A stretch of DNA of 64,000 nt from Areca catechu (GCA_021397845.1 CM038039.1:7495731-7559730), one strand, 5' to 3'; positions 1 through 14,322 are shown, counted from the first letter of the stretch. The notes: generated from the letters alone by a model not told the origin. Numbers and translations are program-made.

Positions 1-363
1 ATGTGTCTTCTGAGCGTGACAACATTTTAATGTTGACATGTCATGGGTGCAGATAAAACTACTATTACAGTGGTATCAATAGTTAATCTCTTATAATATC
101 ACAAAAAATGCTGGTATCAGCGGCATTTCAATTTAAATCACTACTCGGTTTTGTCATTCTGCTGCTGGCATATATACCACCACGTTCACTGTCTTCTCCT
201 TTATAGCTAATGCATTTTCTTCTTAATTGTTCTCTAACATAATGCATCTGTATGCGCTCAGAAATTTTATATTGCATTCCTATGCCTGCATGCCGTTATT
301 CGGGAAAACGTAGCCTGATACCGTTTTTGACATATATAGAGATTTTTTGTTTTTTTAATACAG
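1..363 (+). other. intron of the LOG gene
   Basis: This non-coding stretch ends in a pyrimidine-rich tract and a CAG acceptor at 361-363, directly before the first visible LOG exon. No further coding exon of the gene is recognisable in it, so it is read as part of one intron that begins upstream of the window. Confidence 0.6.
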
Positions 364-2370
364 CTAACGGGTGAGCCTGTGGGAGAAGTCAGAACTGTAT
401 CAGATATGCATGAGAGAAAAGCTGAGATGGCTCGTGAAGCTGATGCTTTCATTGCTTTGCCTGGTAAAATTTCTTTAGCTCATCCCCTTAGACAATTATA
501 AGGTCAAATGTCTTTCCTTTTTAAAAAAAAAAAAAATGTTACTGCAATTTTATTTCTCATCTGAGTTGATATATCAGGTGGGTATGGTACACTCGAGGAA
601 TTGCTCGAGGTCATTACTTGGTATCAGCTTGGGATTCACAAGAAGCCAGTAAGTTATTTAATCGTTCTCCTTTTGGTAGGTGGACACATAATTCAGTATG
701 AACTTATTTCAGTTTTCCGTATAAGCTGGCATTGACATTAATTGTAAGGTTGTCTTCTGCCCTGAGTTTGTCAATGGAACAACCGTGCAGTTCCCTTTTT
801 AGTGCACTTTGGTCACAATTGAAAGGCTAAATCTTTTGAAAACTCTAATATTCCAGAACTTGGGGTGTTCAGCTCAGATACCCGTACGTCCCTGTTGTCC
901 ATGGGTGCAAACGGTAAACATATATGTGCATGCATGCCATGTGTTTCATTGTTTTAGTGGGCTCCTAGACATCATGCCTGACTTTTCTTGTACTTGCCAA
1001 CCAGCCAATAGAATGATGCATGTGTTTTGTTGCATTCGTTTAATGATAATAGTCAAGAAGTTTATGGCTTGCTTATCTGTTAACACAAGTGGGTTTAATG
1101 CAATAATCAATCTAAAGAACGAGGATCTTTCCCGTCTTGTTAATAATTTGTGCGATTTCCTATCATACTCCTCTTTTATAACCAAGGAAGGGCCGAACTC
1201 TTGTGATATGGAGACAGCAATCAAGCAATACTTAATTATCATTTCACCACCGGCTAGGATTTTTCCTACCTAATAAGATAATCCGGACTTAATTAGATGG
1301 GTATGACTTATTTAAAATGTAATCCTCTTAGGTCGGGTGGGGTCAGATGCCCACTTTTTCTGATGCTTCTACCATATAAGAAAAACCGAATACGTAAATA
1401 CGCTGGCTTGTTGCTTGAAATCTATTAGTAATTTGTTAGGTTTATTTCTATTTGACATTTAACTTCTCATACCATGCGGTACCTTTATTCTTTTCTGTGT
1501 TTTCTCAAGCAACATATTTATAACTGGACAGGTTGGTCTACTGAATGTTGATGGCTTTTACAATTCGCTATTGTCTTTTGTTGATATGGCTGTTGACGAA
1601 GGGTTTATACACCAAAGTGCTCGCGGCATCATCATTTCGGCCCCATCAGTCAAGGAGTTGATCAGCATGTTGGAGGTGATGATCAACAGAACTTTTTGTA
1701 AAATATTTGGTGCTGGGCAATGTCCATGCTGCACTAGGTGGTTCTTGCATGCTTCGTTATAAGTAAATCTTTAAACCAACCTATAATATAAGTTCGGATA
1801 GGCAGTTATCCAAATGCCGTAATTGCATGGACGAGGAAAAATCAAAATGTTATAATTATTCAGTTAAAATTACAGATTATGGGTGCTCTTTTAAATAATT
1901 TATAGATTGCTGTCATAGACTTGCTGCTTCCGTTAACAATGTTGTCAAGCAATTTTGAGTGTTGGTGGTGGAAAAGACCACCATGTCAACCAACCCGGTT
2001 GCTCATTTAAAACGCAGTTATTTATGAATATATTTTTAATTGTATCAATTAAAATCAAGTCCATTAGCTGTTTGTTTGTACCAGGTCCATCGTAAGCTTG
2101 TTTTATCCGACCGTTTTATGAGTTGCGTATTGAATCTTGAAGGGCATATTCGGTCCAGATTTATAGCGGATAGAATGTTTAAATTTCACATTCTTTGGTA
2201 TCTTTTTTTTTTTTTTTTTGTGTGTGTAGGAATGCAAGTCGGAGTATGAAGTGGACCTCGTTTGGGAGACCGATCAGAAGACAGAGAAAATGCCGCGCCT
2301 GGCTTGGGAGAATGAGCAGAATGCTTTGAATTTTGTTGTGCCTAAAGCAGAGCCCCGCATAGCTACCTGA
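364..2370 (+). CDS. LOG: LOG-type cytokinin riboside 5'-monophosphate phosphoribohydrolase, C-terminal part (four exons)
   Basis: LOG enzymes release free cytokinin bases from cytokinin nucleotides, mostly in the cytosol and nucleus. Four exons join in frame: 364-463, 578-648, 1532-1675 and 2230-2370 (TGA), each with AG/GT borders. Together they give about 151 residues. The lysine-decarboxylase-like LOG signature is present: RKAEMA in the first exon, and the PGGYGTLEE loop formed across the first intron, followed by TWYQLGIHKKPVGLLNVDG. These are the residues known to bind the nucleotide phosphate and form the active site. LOG proteins are normally about 210-245 aa, so roughly 70-90 N-terminal residues lie upstream of the window; no convincing exon was found in 1-363. 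The tail (WENEQNALNFVVPKAE) is more divergent, as is usual in this family. Nothing in the visible part looks broken. Family identity is firm; the paralogue number cannot be given. Confidence 0.93.
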
Positions 2371-4944
<2,574 letters not shown>

Positions 4945-4949
4945 ATATA

Positions 4950-5435
4950 TTATCCAACCAGCTTTTCTCTGAACCGGACCAAAGATCCGATCGACCCATT
5001 TCGCTGGAGGTCCGACCGACCTGTTTCAAGTCTTCAGCAGAGGTCCGAACGACCCGTTTCAGCGAAGATCCGACCGATCCACTTTACCAGAGATCCGACC
5101 GACCTATTTTGCTGGAGGTCCGACCGACTCGCGTCAGCAGAGGTCTGAACGACTCGCTTCAGCGAAGGTCCGACCGACCCGCTTCAGTCAGGTCTATACT
5201 AAACAGAATGCTCCATAAGGTAAATGAGGGACTCCGAGCGGTAAGAAAACTTTTCCTTCTCCAAGTGCTCATCTCTTGCTATTTCCTCGATTCTGTTGTC
5301 CCGAGCCTCCCACTGACTTAGCCATCGGAGTGTCCCCCGCCGGAATACCACCGGTCCGTGGGACTTCTTTGCAGAAACCGGGAGAGGAGCGCTCCAGCCA
5401 GACCGAAAGAATTTCCGGGAGATTCGGCAGCAACA
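4950..5435 (+). mobile_element. probable solo LTR of the gypsy-like TGATGTG/GCAACA family
   Basis: The right part shares the family box (5315-5343: GACTTAGCCATCGGAGTG, then CCCCCGCCGG), a TTTGCAG step and the terminal GGCAGCAACA (5426-5435). The left part is a 25-bp minisatellite of about eight units (GGTCCGACCGAC-type, about 4980-5190). The left end is uncertain: it lies against a TA microsatellite, does not start with the TGATGTG of the other copies, and may be truncated. ATATA flanks both sides, but this is weak evidence inside TA repeats. Reading frames across the 25-bp units are not genes. Confidence 0.6.
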
Positions 5436-5440
5436 ATATA

Positions 5441-7344
5441 TAAGTTTTGGTAAAGAAGTTGTCCTATATATGGTTACCGATCGTTTTGATCTTTATGCAG
5501 TGATTTTAGCCCATAGTCTAGAAGGTACGTACCATATCTAATATCTTGCTAATAGGCTTTAAGGCATGGATCTTAGCTTTCACTTAGAGCCCTAGTTCAA
5601 AAGTTTTCTTTTCCCACTCAGGGTTTTGGGGCTACATTTACTTGTTGGTCTAACTTTGAATTGTTTTATCGACGACATTCAAATTTTAAGAGTTTCATTT
5701 CCTTACTAATTGCTGTAGTGTGTCTTCCAGTCAACCGGTTTAATTTGTCATCTTCGTTACCAAGATATATTTAGCTTCTGAACAAATTAGTCCAATGCTA
5801 TTAGCGTCGGCAGGTGCAATAAGACAGTGGAAGATCCTGTAGGTTGTATCGACCTTGAGACAGTGGAGCCACCGTGTTGGCCCTCCGTACCATTATTGCC
5901 TCTACTTCGGTCGGTGCTTCTGTTTGCATGGAATTTAGAGTTGAAAACTTTGAATTGGGATCTTCACCAAATTCTTTTGCCCTTTGTCTGGAGAATGAGT
6001 TGTAGATGTGAAAGCTGGAAGGGTTATTTCTTTGACCCACCACAAGAAAGAAAGGGGGAGGGGAGCTCCCCATACGTTTTGCCTTGCTACTCGGCCATAA
6101 GTTTCTCTCCGCCCATCTTATTAGAAAAATTTACTCTATCTTTGAAAGCTCATCAGATTCTTCGCGTTCACTGCACGTAGGCCCTTCTTATCCTTTCACC
6201 CACGCGTGCCTCCCCTACTCGTCCCAGTGATCACGGACCATGGTGGGTCCACGCGTAGAGGATCACTTTCTAAGCGAAAACTTGGGTAGCTTGTGAAACC
6301 CCCTCCTGCCAAGGATCACGGACTATGGTGGGATCCGCGTAAAGGATCGCACACCGGCATAGCTTGTGAATCTTGGTGGGTGATACTGCGTAATCTCATA
6401 ATTTGGAGCACCCGGATAGCCACCATTAAAAAATAGATGGCCCAGACAAAATAAATCTTCTAATAATTATTATTCAAGAATGCATCGTGTTTGGACCTGT
6501 TGAAATCACGGGCCACCTGTCCTATCCCGGTTTATTTAAAAGTAGCTCGGGCCTTCGTTTTTAGCATGGCGGGCTGGATCGGGCTTTAAAATCAAGGTCA
6601 AGTTATGAAACAGGTTGGGCTCGGATTTAGGTTAACCCGGTTTCGACCCGTATACCCTTAAATTTCTCTTTCCTTCTTCTTGATGGCAATTCTTCTTGTA
6701 TCTTCCTGAATCCTTGGTTCCTCTTCTTCGTGTGCTTTCAATTGGTGGTCATGACCGTAAGAAAAGTTGTTGGAGACCAAATCGGCATTTTGGTGAGGTG
6801 TTCAAGTAGAAAATGTTGAATTCTGATGATTTGGTTTCATTGAAAGGCATGATCATGATTTATCGATCGACGTCGAAATTGATCCCGTCCTTGTCCTCCT
6901 ACTTTTTATGTCATCCCCGTCATCACCTCCACAACAATAGCAACCTCTTTGACTACTCGTCTCCTTCGAAGCCTTCACGCCTTTCTTTATCTTTCTTGCA
7001 TTATCTCGAACTCCTGGCCTCCCTTGCCGAGCCACCTCTTTGCATCATTACTATCTCCCAACTCTCGAGTCTTGCCTCTCATGATCATCTCGGTGCCTCC
7101 AGATCTTTTTCTAGTCCAGAAAAGTCCAAGACTTGGCCCGAAAATCCTAAAGTTCGAGATAAAGCAGGCTCGGGCCTAGCATAATATTAAAATCTCCTTA
7201 GCTGAACCCAGTCTGGTCTATTCAATAAGCTAGTCTAATACTATCTTATAGTGCATCCTGCATGCTGGAAAGAATACTTATACCACAAATTATGGAGGGA
7301 TAACATTCACAAGATTTTATACTAAAATATTCTTGTAATATATT
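5441..7344. other. intergenic DNA, no gene recognised
   Basis: Several frames of 60-123 codons are open here (for example 5827-6180 and 6813-7184), but none resembles a known protein or shows domain structure. A roughly 60-bp motif (GGATCACGGAC.ATGGTGGG, a CGCGTA.AGGATC core, ending in AGCTTGTGAA) occurs twice at about 6229-6299 and 6312-6370, an imperfect direct repeat. Segments rich in GGGCTCGGGC at about 6530-6650 and 7140-7165 resemble the termini of the candidate DNA transposon at 11.5 kb. They may mark a decayed relative, but no element boundary could be fixed. Confidence 0.5.
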
Positions 7345-7349
7345 TATAT

Positions 7350-7994
7350 TGATGTGCCCTTTCGGCTAGTCCCCGGTCGGACCAGCCCCCGGCGTCCGGT
7401 CGGCTGGTCCCCGTGCGGAATCCGACTCCACGGTCGGCTTTCCCAAAGAACCGACCTGGGGCTTTGAGGGCTCATCACCCATGCGACGGTCTCTTTGATT
7501 GCCACGGTCGGTTCTTGGAGATCCTGCTGAACACCCCGGTCGGCTTCTGGAGGCCAGCCGACCCATTGTTGAAGGGGTCGTCCGAAGTTTCCAGGAACCT
7601 TTCCTCTCCGACAGTTCTGACGTTCTGTTGTAACGAACTCCAGCGCATGGCCACTACTCTGACACACCTGTCACGCCGCCACCCACGACCTCATCGCCGC
7701 GCCTATTCTCCTGGAGGCATATCCGGGCTTTTCCAGCCTGCTCCCCAACAGAATTGGCAACGCTCGGTGCCTATAAAAGGCACCCGGGGGATTTCCGTGA
7801 AGGGTAACGTTTTTCTTCCCCATTTTGATTTGTCTTCCCAAGTTTTTCCTGTTTTGTTGCTCCAACCCTTCTCTAACTTAAGCATCGGAGTGTCCCCCGC
7901 CGGAACCCCCTCCGGCGCCCAGGGACTTCTTGCAGGTTGTCCGGTCAAGGAGCCCTCCGGCACGTTCACCGAGCCCGATCCCGAAGGAAGAGCG

Positions 7995-8000
<6 letters not shown>
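7350..8000 (+). mobile_element. solo LTR (651 bp) of the gypsy-like family
   Basis: It starts TGATGTG at 7350 and ends GACAACA at 8000. The perfect 5-bp duplication TATAT lies at 7345-7349 and 8001-8005. It contains a TATA box (TATAAAAG, 7772-7779) and the family box at 7875-7903, followed by a TTGCAGG step as in the other copies. No internal retrotransposon sequence follows, so it is a solo LTR left by recombination between the two LTRs of a former element. Its U3 has only loose GGTCGGCT repeats and no long minisatellite. The 354-codon frame that crosses it and the adjacent TA/TGTA array is not a gene. Confidence 0.88.
7772..7779 (+). promoter_or_regulatory. TATA box of the solo LTR
   Basis: TATAAAAG lies about 100 bp before the conserved family box and about 220 bp before the LTR end, where the U3/R border of an LTR promoter is expected. 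Any activity of this solo copy is unknown. Confidence 0.5.
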
Positions 8001-8055
<55 letters not shown>

Positions 8056-8363
8056 ATGCATGTGTATATATATGTATATATGTGTATGCATGTGTATATA
8101 TATGTTATATATATATATGTGTGTGTATGCATGTGTATATATATGTATATATGTGTATGCATGTGTATATATATGTGTATGCATGTGTATATATATGTGT
8201 ATGTATGTGTATATATATGTGTATGTATGTATGTGTATATATATGTGTATATATATGTGTATGTATGTATGTGTATATATGTGTATGTATGTATGTGTGT
8301 ATATATGTGTATGTATGTATGTGTATATATATGTATGTACGTATGTTTGTGCGTACATATACA
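8001..8363. repeat. long TA / TGTATGCATGTGTATATA compound tandem array
   Basis: A pure TA run (8001-8041) passes into TG repeats and then into roughly 20-24 bp units made of TGTATGCATG, or TGTATGTATG, plus GTGTATATATA. Mutated units become more frequent to the right. The array starts exactly at the end of the solo LTR, so the LTR inserted within or at the edge of a TA repeat. All frames crossing it, on both strands, are low-complexity. Confidence 0.95.
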
Positions 8364-9909
8364 TTATTTTTTCTCATATTTTTCTCTCTCCTGCGAGGAG
8401 ACCTCGAAGCTCCTTGGGAGTTCTTTAACATTTTTTTTATAAAAAAAAAGCTCTTAAGGAGTTGTTGCTTTTTATAATTTTAGACCACGCAAAGACAAAT
8501 AGTCACGTGAGTCACAACTGTTACAAAAATGAGTATGTTACCCAACTCTAAACAATTTTTTTGATTCATGGCTCTTGTTTTTCTATCAGATTTCTTTTGT
8601 TCTTGAATATACTACTCTAATCGCAATACCCGTCCAGGATTGAAATTTTAGAACCGTTGAAAAGTTATTATAAAATTCTTTAGAGACTATGCAACAAAAA
8701 GAGCAGGAGATGCTTGAAAATTTTGGCCCTTTGTAATTGAGGTCCAAGATGTCATGGGACTATAGTTATCTTACTTTGCATGATTGGTGCTGTGGATACT
8801 GAACACAAAATTCCTACCAAAGAAAAACACAAAATCAATTGCTCAGAGAAGCACCAAAGGTTATTCATCAACTATTGTAAGGTGGCTATCGAGCTCATCA
8901 CCCTTCGAAATCGATGCTCACATCCTTTGAGGAAAAACTGCTGGAAAATGGGAACCCCTTTTTTTTCTTTTTTTTTGGTAGAAAATGGGAATCCCTTTAT
9001 AGGCATCCAAAGTGAAGCATACTTACAAGAGACTAACAAAGCTGCATATTAGATGGTGACATGTAGAAAATTACACTGGAGTTATCGTATGAATGGCTGT
9101 GACTGATATTCTTTTTAAATTTTTAATATTTTTATTTAGCGATTCATCTGGATGTATATATTTTAGATTGGCTCAAGGAATTTCGATCTACCCAAAAAAA
9201 AAACCACCAAAGTTAAAAAAAATATCATAATAAAAAAGTATGGAGCTTTTAAATTCCTAACAATCACCGCACCATGCCTTTCCTACAAAATTGGTTGGCA
9301 CGTTTGCACTTGTTAAGTGACATTTGGTGGCCTACTCTTTGACAATTTGAAAATGGAATAGGAATTTCATTCAAATTGAAATAATTTTTCAAGAATTATA
9401 CGAAAATATATATTAAAATATTTTTTAAAAAAGAAAAAAAATATTTTTTATTTTATTTTATTTTTATTCAATATATTTCGGATATTATTTATACTAGTAT
9501 ACAAATTTCATATAAAAATTATAATTACCAACTTGGGATCATGCAAATAAAAGAAAATGTTAAAGAATTACATTAACAAAAAATTATTATCAGATTATGC
9601 AAGTAAAGGAAATTATTAAAATTAATATTTAATTCCTAAAATCATGCTAACAAGATCTGGTAGAGAGGATCAAGTATTAGGATAAGTCATAAGTGTATGG
9701 CAGGAAGTGGATTAGCCCCCTTTAAAACGAAGGCGAAAAAAGGCACCCAATCTATTAGACTGAGTTAGTTCTTTTGTAAATGCCCTGCACCTTGAGGAAG
9801 GCTGGCCCATGGACAGTCCTTACATTGGATGAGGTTTCTCCTTGTCCATGATTTTTGTAAGCTATTAGACGGCTTTCTCGTTATTTAATAAATGCTATAC
9901 TCCTTCAGC
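8364..9909. other. intergenic DNA, no gene recognised
   Basis: AT-rich sequence with short A and T tracts. The 90-codon frame at 8780-9052 has no recognisable similarity or domain and contains low-complexity stretches. No repeat family of this window was recognised here. Confidence 0.5.
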
Positions 9910-9931
9910 AAGCAGGTCCATAGATACTACA

Positions 9932-10272
9932 ATGGTAGTGCGGTTGGTTAAGGCGCGATTTAGCTCTTGTATATAATCCACTGATCACGGGTTCGAGAAA
10001 TGATCCCGTGGATGACTCGATTAAATTTTAGATTAATACTGAAACATGTGACTGGGGGGTGAGCAGTCGAAACTCCGGTGTCGTAGTTGGGGTTAGACTG
10101 ATGTACTCATCCAGTTTGTAATGAGGGCACGCGAAAAATTTACGGTCCGAATCGAACAAAGATCTAACGGGTTAGGATCCGAGCGAGAAGCTACACCGAG
10201 AATTTGCCCCCCTCCCCTCATCCTTTTTTTTCTATCAACAAAAAAAAAAAAAAAGAAAAAAAAGAAAAGAAG
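9932..10272 (+). mobile_element. tRNA-headed SINE with long target-site duplication
   Basis: It begins with a tRNA-like head carrying an RNA polymerase III A box (TAGTGCGGTTGG, 9936-9947) and a B box (GGTTCGAGAAA, 9990-10000). A tRNA-unrelated body follows, and then a tail of about 35 A-rich bases ending near 10272. Imperfect direct repeats of about 21-22 bp flank it (AAGCAGGTCCATAGATACTA at 9910 onward; AAGCAGGTCATGGACACTCC at 10273 onward), the mark of LINE-driven insertion. The body (ACTCCGGTG..GTAGT, then CACGCGAAAA, then CCGAATCGAAC) is shared with the block at 48.8-49.4 kb, so this is a family. Short frames through the A-rich tail are not genes. Confidence 0.88.
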
Positions 10273-10293
10273 AAGCAGGTCATGGACACTCCA

Positions 10294-11482
10294 TGAATTC
10301 CACGAGCTTTTGTCCATTATTTCTGAATCTCCCCCACTTCTAAAATAAGCCACATACCCCGATATTTAAGTAGAAAATGTGTTGTAATTTTTTAGCTCTC
10401 GCAGGAAGATAAGACAAATGGAAAGTGGTGGTCGCATATTCTAAGACAAGAGCCATATACTTCAGAATTTAAATAGCTGGAAATGGAATGATAATAAAAA
10501 ATAAATTTCAGATCATATTACCATATTTAATTTGAAAAATAAAAAATAAAAAAAAAAATTATTTTTATTTTTATTTTTTAAAAAATAAAATTATTATCAT
10601 AAAAAGTTGGTATTTTATAAATTCTCGAGTGACAGTAATTGATACTTGTCAAAAATATTTTAATAAAGTACATATATAATTATTAAATTTATTTAATATC
10701 TTTCAAAATTTATTCAATATAGAGTTTTATAAAGTAACTAAAATATAAATGAAATTATACAAAAGTCACAGAATTATAGTTATTATATAAAAATTAGTTA
10801 AAAATAATAATACCATTAAAAATATTTTTTGTTGATGGATATATTTATAAATTTGATGATATTGCTATATAGGATTATCTTAGATTAAACTTAATATTTT
10901 TTAGTATTTTTTTATTTTTTTTCTACAACTAAATATAATAAAAAGTATTTTCTTTACCATCATTTTTTAGATAAATATTTCTTAAAAATTATAAAATTAT
11001 TTTGTAATATGATATATCCCAATCAAATGGATTCTAAAATGTTGCAACAGTGATGCAATTTTTTTTGTAACAACAATAGCCATCCATTTGCCAGTAGGGT
11101 GACGTACTCATTATTTGATAGAGAAGAGCTCAGTCATCTTTGTGTCACCCAATATCAAATAATTTTAATGAAATGGGAGCCCTTATATTCATGCCCAAAA
11201 AAATCAAGATGATAAAAGGTAGTTACCCTGGTCTCTCCCCTCACTCTTTTTTTATATCAAAATAATAATAATAATAGCCATCCATTTATTCACATGCACT
11301 GCACATATCCTATAGCAGCAAAAAAGTAAAATTTAAAGGAAAAGTTAGGCCCTCTTTATTTTTTTCTTTTTCTTTTAATAGACACATGGGATCTAATATA
11401 AAAACTATGTCTAGTTACATATTTTGATTTTTTAAACATTTTCATTTCTAAGTTTTATCATTTTTATCCTTGGGACCTTTAG
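10294..11482. other. AT-rich intergenic DNA, no gene seen
   Basis: Very AT-rich sequence with many homopolymer runs. No coding region, RNA gene or recognisable element was found on either strand. Confidence 0.6.
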
Positions 11483-11490
11483 CAAGCACT

Positions 11491-12517
11491 AGGGTTGGAA
11501 CTGGGCCAGCCAAGCCAGATCATACCATACCCGTCTCAACCCAAAATATTTTTTAGGACTTTGAACCATACTTAGGCTCGATTTATTTTTTAAAAAACTG
11601 GCCCGATCCCTGTTGGAGCTCGAGCCTAGCCTGAGCACAATCAGGTTAGCCCAATTTCAATGCCAAGCTCGAGCCCCCCCTCCCCAAAAAAAAAGAAAAC
11701 CCATCCCTAAGCCCTTCTCATTCCCTAACCAAAGAGGGACATTCCCCCACCCCCACCAGTGGTGGCGGACGATTGCCACCGGTATTAAGAGTGCCTTTGG
11801 AACCACGCCTCCAATCTCGACAGTTATGCCATCAATAGCTGCTGCGGCATAAGCATTTTTCCTTTACCAAATCAATTATCGACGGTTGCTGTAAGATGAG
11901 CCTTCCTCCTCCACCGAACCCATCATCCCCACCTTCCTTATCTGCACCACCTGCGATTGCCACTGTTACTTTCATCGCCACTCCCCCTTGATTTCCACCT
12001 TTGCCATAACGACAACGACAAGGACTTGTCGAAGGATGACGATGGGGAGCGACGGTAATGATGAAATCTCCATATCGGGGAGCAAGAGATTGAGAGATTG
12101 AGATGGGATAAGGGATTACCTTGAAGATGTAATCCCTCTTGATAAACTTGAAGGCAATCTCAGAGTTGTCAAAGGGGATGGAGACCTGGGAACAGTTATG
12201 GAAGAAAGGGTCAAACTCAATGGCAACCGTACTGGAACTCATCATCTTGATGAGGCTCTCGAAGGCCTTCATGATCCTCCAAAGTTGCATCGATGGATCT
12301 CGGAGTCGGGAGGGGAGGGATAAATGTTAAAATTCTAAAGTTGGGCTGGCATGCCGACCTTTTTCGGATTGAGTTTGGGTTGGATCGGGTTGGGCCAAAG
12401 GTGAGCCCGAGCCCGACCTGAAAATTGAATGGGCTCTATTTTTAGGTCCAGACCCAACTTGATCTACTTTAAACCTGGTCTGACTTCAGGCCAGCTCAAG
12501 CCCAGTTCTAGCCTTAA
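11491..12517. mobile_element. candidate non-autonomous DNA transposon with imperfect terminal inverted repeats
   Basis: The left end AGGGTTGGAACTGGGC mirrors the right end, which reads AAGGCTAGAACTGGGC on the other strand. Both ends are followed inward by GGCC/GGGC-rich subterminal sequence typical of plant terminal-inverted-repeat elements. Imperfect 8-bp flanks (CAAGCACT, CGAGCACC) would suit an hAT-like duplication. The interior carries a minus-strand frame of 152 codons (12290-11832) whose product is not recognised as a transposase; it may be captured sequence or chance. The superfamily is an inference. Confidence 0.4.
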
Positions 12518-12525
12518 CGAGCACC

Positions 12526-13190
12526 TTGATAATAAGGATGTCCGAGCTCGAGCAATTTGCACCCCACCAACATTTAAAAGTCATGGCCACTCATCGAATA
12601 TCTCCGATCAACATCTAGCCTTTGCCTTCCTCTTTGAATCCAATCGCATATCTCTAAAATCTCATCTAAAAAATAAAAATAAAAAAAATGAAAGATCAAG
12701 AAGAATTAAGTCATCTTCTTCTCATGTTTGTAAGGGTTTGTTGGCTAGTTATATGGGCTTTCCTCTTCACCATCTCTTTTTTTTTTGTAACTGCTATTCC
12801 ATTGATATGATAATTATTTAACGAATGATAGAACTTTGCTATATGAAATTCAGTATAGTAAAGCATTTTTCCTTCTAAGGTTATATAAAATAAATTTATT
12901 TTTATTCTAAATAAAATAAAAAATACTAGAAGTATTTTGTTCAATAATAATTTTATGCTATAATATTTTCGGCACGTGCTTTATCTTTATTAAAATGACA
13001 AAAACATGATTATTTAGAATCATTTAAAATTTTGATGATCAATTAAAAAAATTATTCATTAGAGAGTGCGTGAGAATTGCCAAGACCTAGATGGATTAAA
13101 CTATATCTTTTTTAAAAATAAATATATTATATTTTCAGAATTAAAAAAAGAAATATCTATTTTATTTTATTTTTTTTGAGAAAATATCAA
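12526..13190. other. AT-rich intergenic DNA
   Basis: No gene is recognised. The frames of 60-130 codons overlapping the left side are low-complexity or lie partly inside the candidate transposon. Confidence 0.5.
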
Positions 13191-13954
13191 GGTTGTGTTT
13201 GGTGTATCGCCCGGGAATCCTGAATGGTAATCTGGATTACCTGCAAGATATATTATCATTAGATAGATTGCCAGTATTGCTGATTACTGTGTTTGGTATA
13301 CACAGGTAATCTATCAGTAAGACTGATTACTGTATTGATATGACAAATAGATTACCAGTAATCTAAGCTCAAATTTTCAAAATATCCTTAAGTTAAATTT
13401 ATTAAAAATATATTATAATATAATATAGTAATGTAATATAATATTGCTTTTATATAATATATTATAAAAAATATATTATATTATATCATATTTAAAATAA
13501 TATAATATATTTATATAACATAGTATATTTATTTAAAATATATTTATATATAATATAATATATATTTAAATTATGTATTTATGTAGAATATAATTATATT
13601 ATTTTAAATTTAATAATATAATATATATACATTTAATATATTATTTAGTATATTAAAAGATTATATATAATTTTTTTATATTTATTTAGTATAAAAAATA
13701 AAATATAGATTTAATAAGAGGTACGTGAGAACATAGATGAGAGGGAGAATGGAAAATATTTTGTTGTTATCGAAACGAAAGGGACGGAACAATTTTATAA
13801 AATTAAAAAATACTAGATTACCACATCCCACCTTCCATGAAATAATCTGAAAGATAATTCAGATTACCACTATTACCGATGTAAAAAAATATGTGATGAT
13901 CCATTTTAAAATTACCGATAAACTGGATAAATTACTGTCTATCAAACGCAACCC
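13191..13954. mobile_element. candidate MITE with GGTAATC/GATTACC subterminal repeats
   Basis: The left end GGTTGTGTTTGGT pairs with the right end, which reads GGGTTGCGTTTGAT on the other strand. Inside both ends, GGTAATC and GATTACC motifs are repeated at least eight times in both orientations, while the centre is almost pure A and T. Short inverted termini, repeated subterminal motifs and an AT-rich core without an ORF are the hallmarks of MITEs. The GTGTTTGGT terminus is common in plant PIF/Harbinger- and hAT-type MITEs. The duplicated target is not clear, so the exact ends may be off by a few bases. Confidence 0.55.
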
Positions 13955-14322
13955 ATCGTAGCTATTTTTTCATTTTTTCCGCTTGGATTATCGTAGGATC
14001 AACTTTCTAAAATAAAGTCCTCTCATCCCCTCCAAAGCGCGGGAAAAAATTTTACCGGCGATCCAGCTAATCCATTCAAGTCCCATAAGCAAACCTATTG
14101 CAGCCATAAAAGCCAAAACATAAAAATGATTCTTTGGCGTGTCCTTTGTCGCTTTTGTACGGGCACGTTAACCTACGATGACCAACAATTCAAAATGCAG
14201 CGCCGTCAACCCCTTCGCGTTTCCCCGGTAGCCCAACATTCTAAATCTCTCCACACCCTCCCCCCCCCCACCTTTCCCCCATTTCTCCCTCTTGCGCGCA
14301 CGCACGCAGAGGGCTGGGGGAA
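13955..14322 (+). promoter_or_regulatory. upstream region of the MRNIP-like gene
   Basis: GC content and CT-rich tracts rise from about 14170 onward, with a C run at 14262-14271. This fits the pyrimidine-rich promoter and 5' UTR of a housekeeping plant gene. No certain TATA box was found. The 83-codon frame at 14126-14377 overlaps exon 1 in another register and is not counted as a gene. Confidence 0.4.

Noticed and set aside
809..1273. 154-codon frame within the LOG gene
   Set aside because: It lies wholly in the intron between two verified LOG exons and has no domain similarity.
5827..6180. 117-codon frame as a small gene
   Set aside because: No similarity, an overlapping frame on the other strand, and no support from composition or signals.
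7413..8477. 354-codon open frame on the plus strand
   Set aside because: It runs from the solo LTR into the TA/TGTA array, and the second half encodes only Tyr/Ile/Cys/Val dipeptide-like repeats. The LTR borders with TATAT duplication explain the sequence.
8780..9052. 90-codon frame as a small gene
   Set aside because: Unrecognised, with a T-run-encoded Phe stretch; likely chance.
9932..10010. A functional tRNA gene
   Set aside because: A and B boxes are present, but the sequence does not close into a cloverleaf and continues into a SINE body and A-tail flanked by a long direct repeat.
11832..12290. 152-codon minus-strand frame as a host gene
   Set aside because: No recognisable domain, no splice context, and it sits inside a candidate inverted-repeat element. 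It is kept only as an open question.
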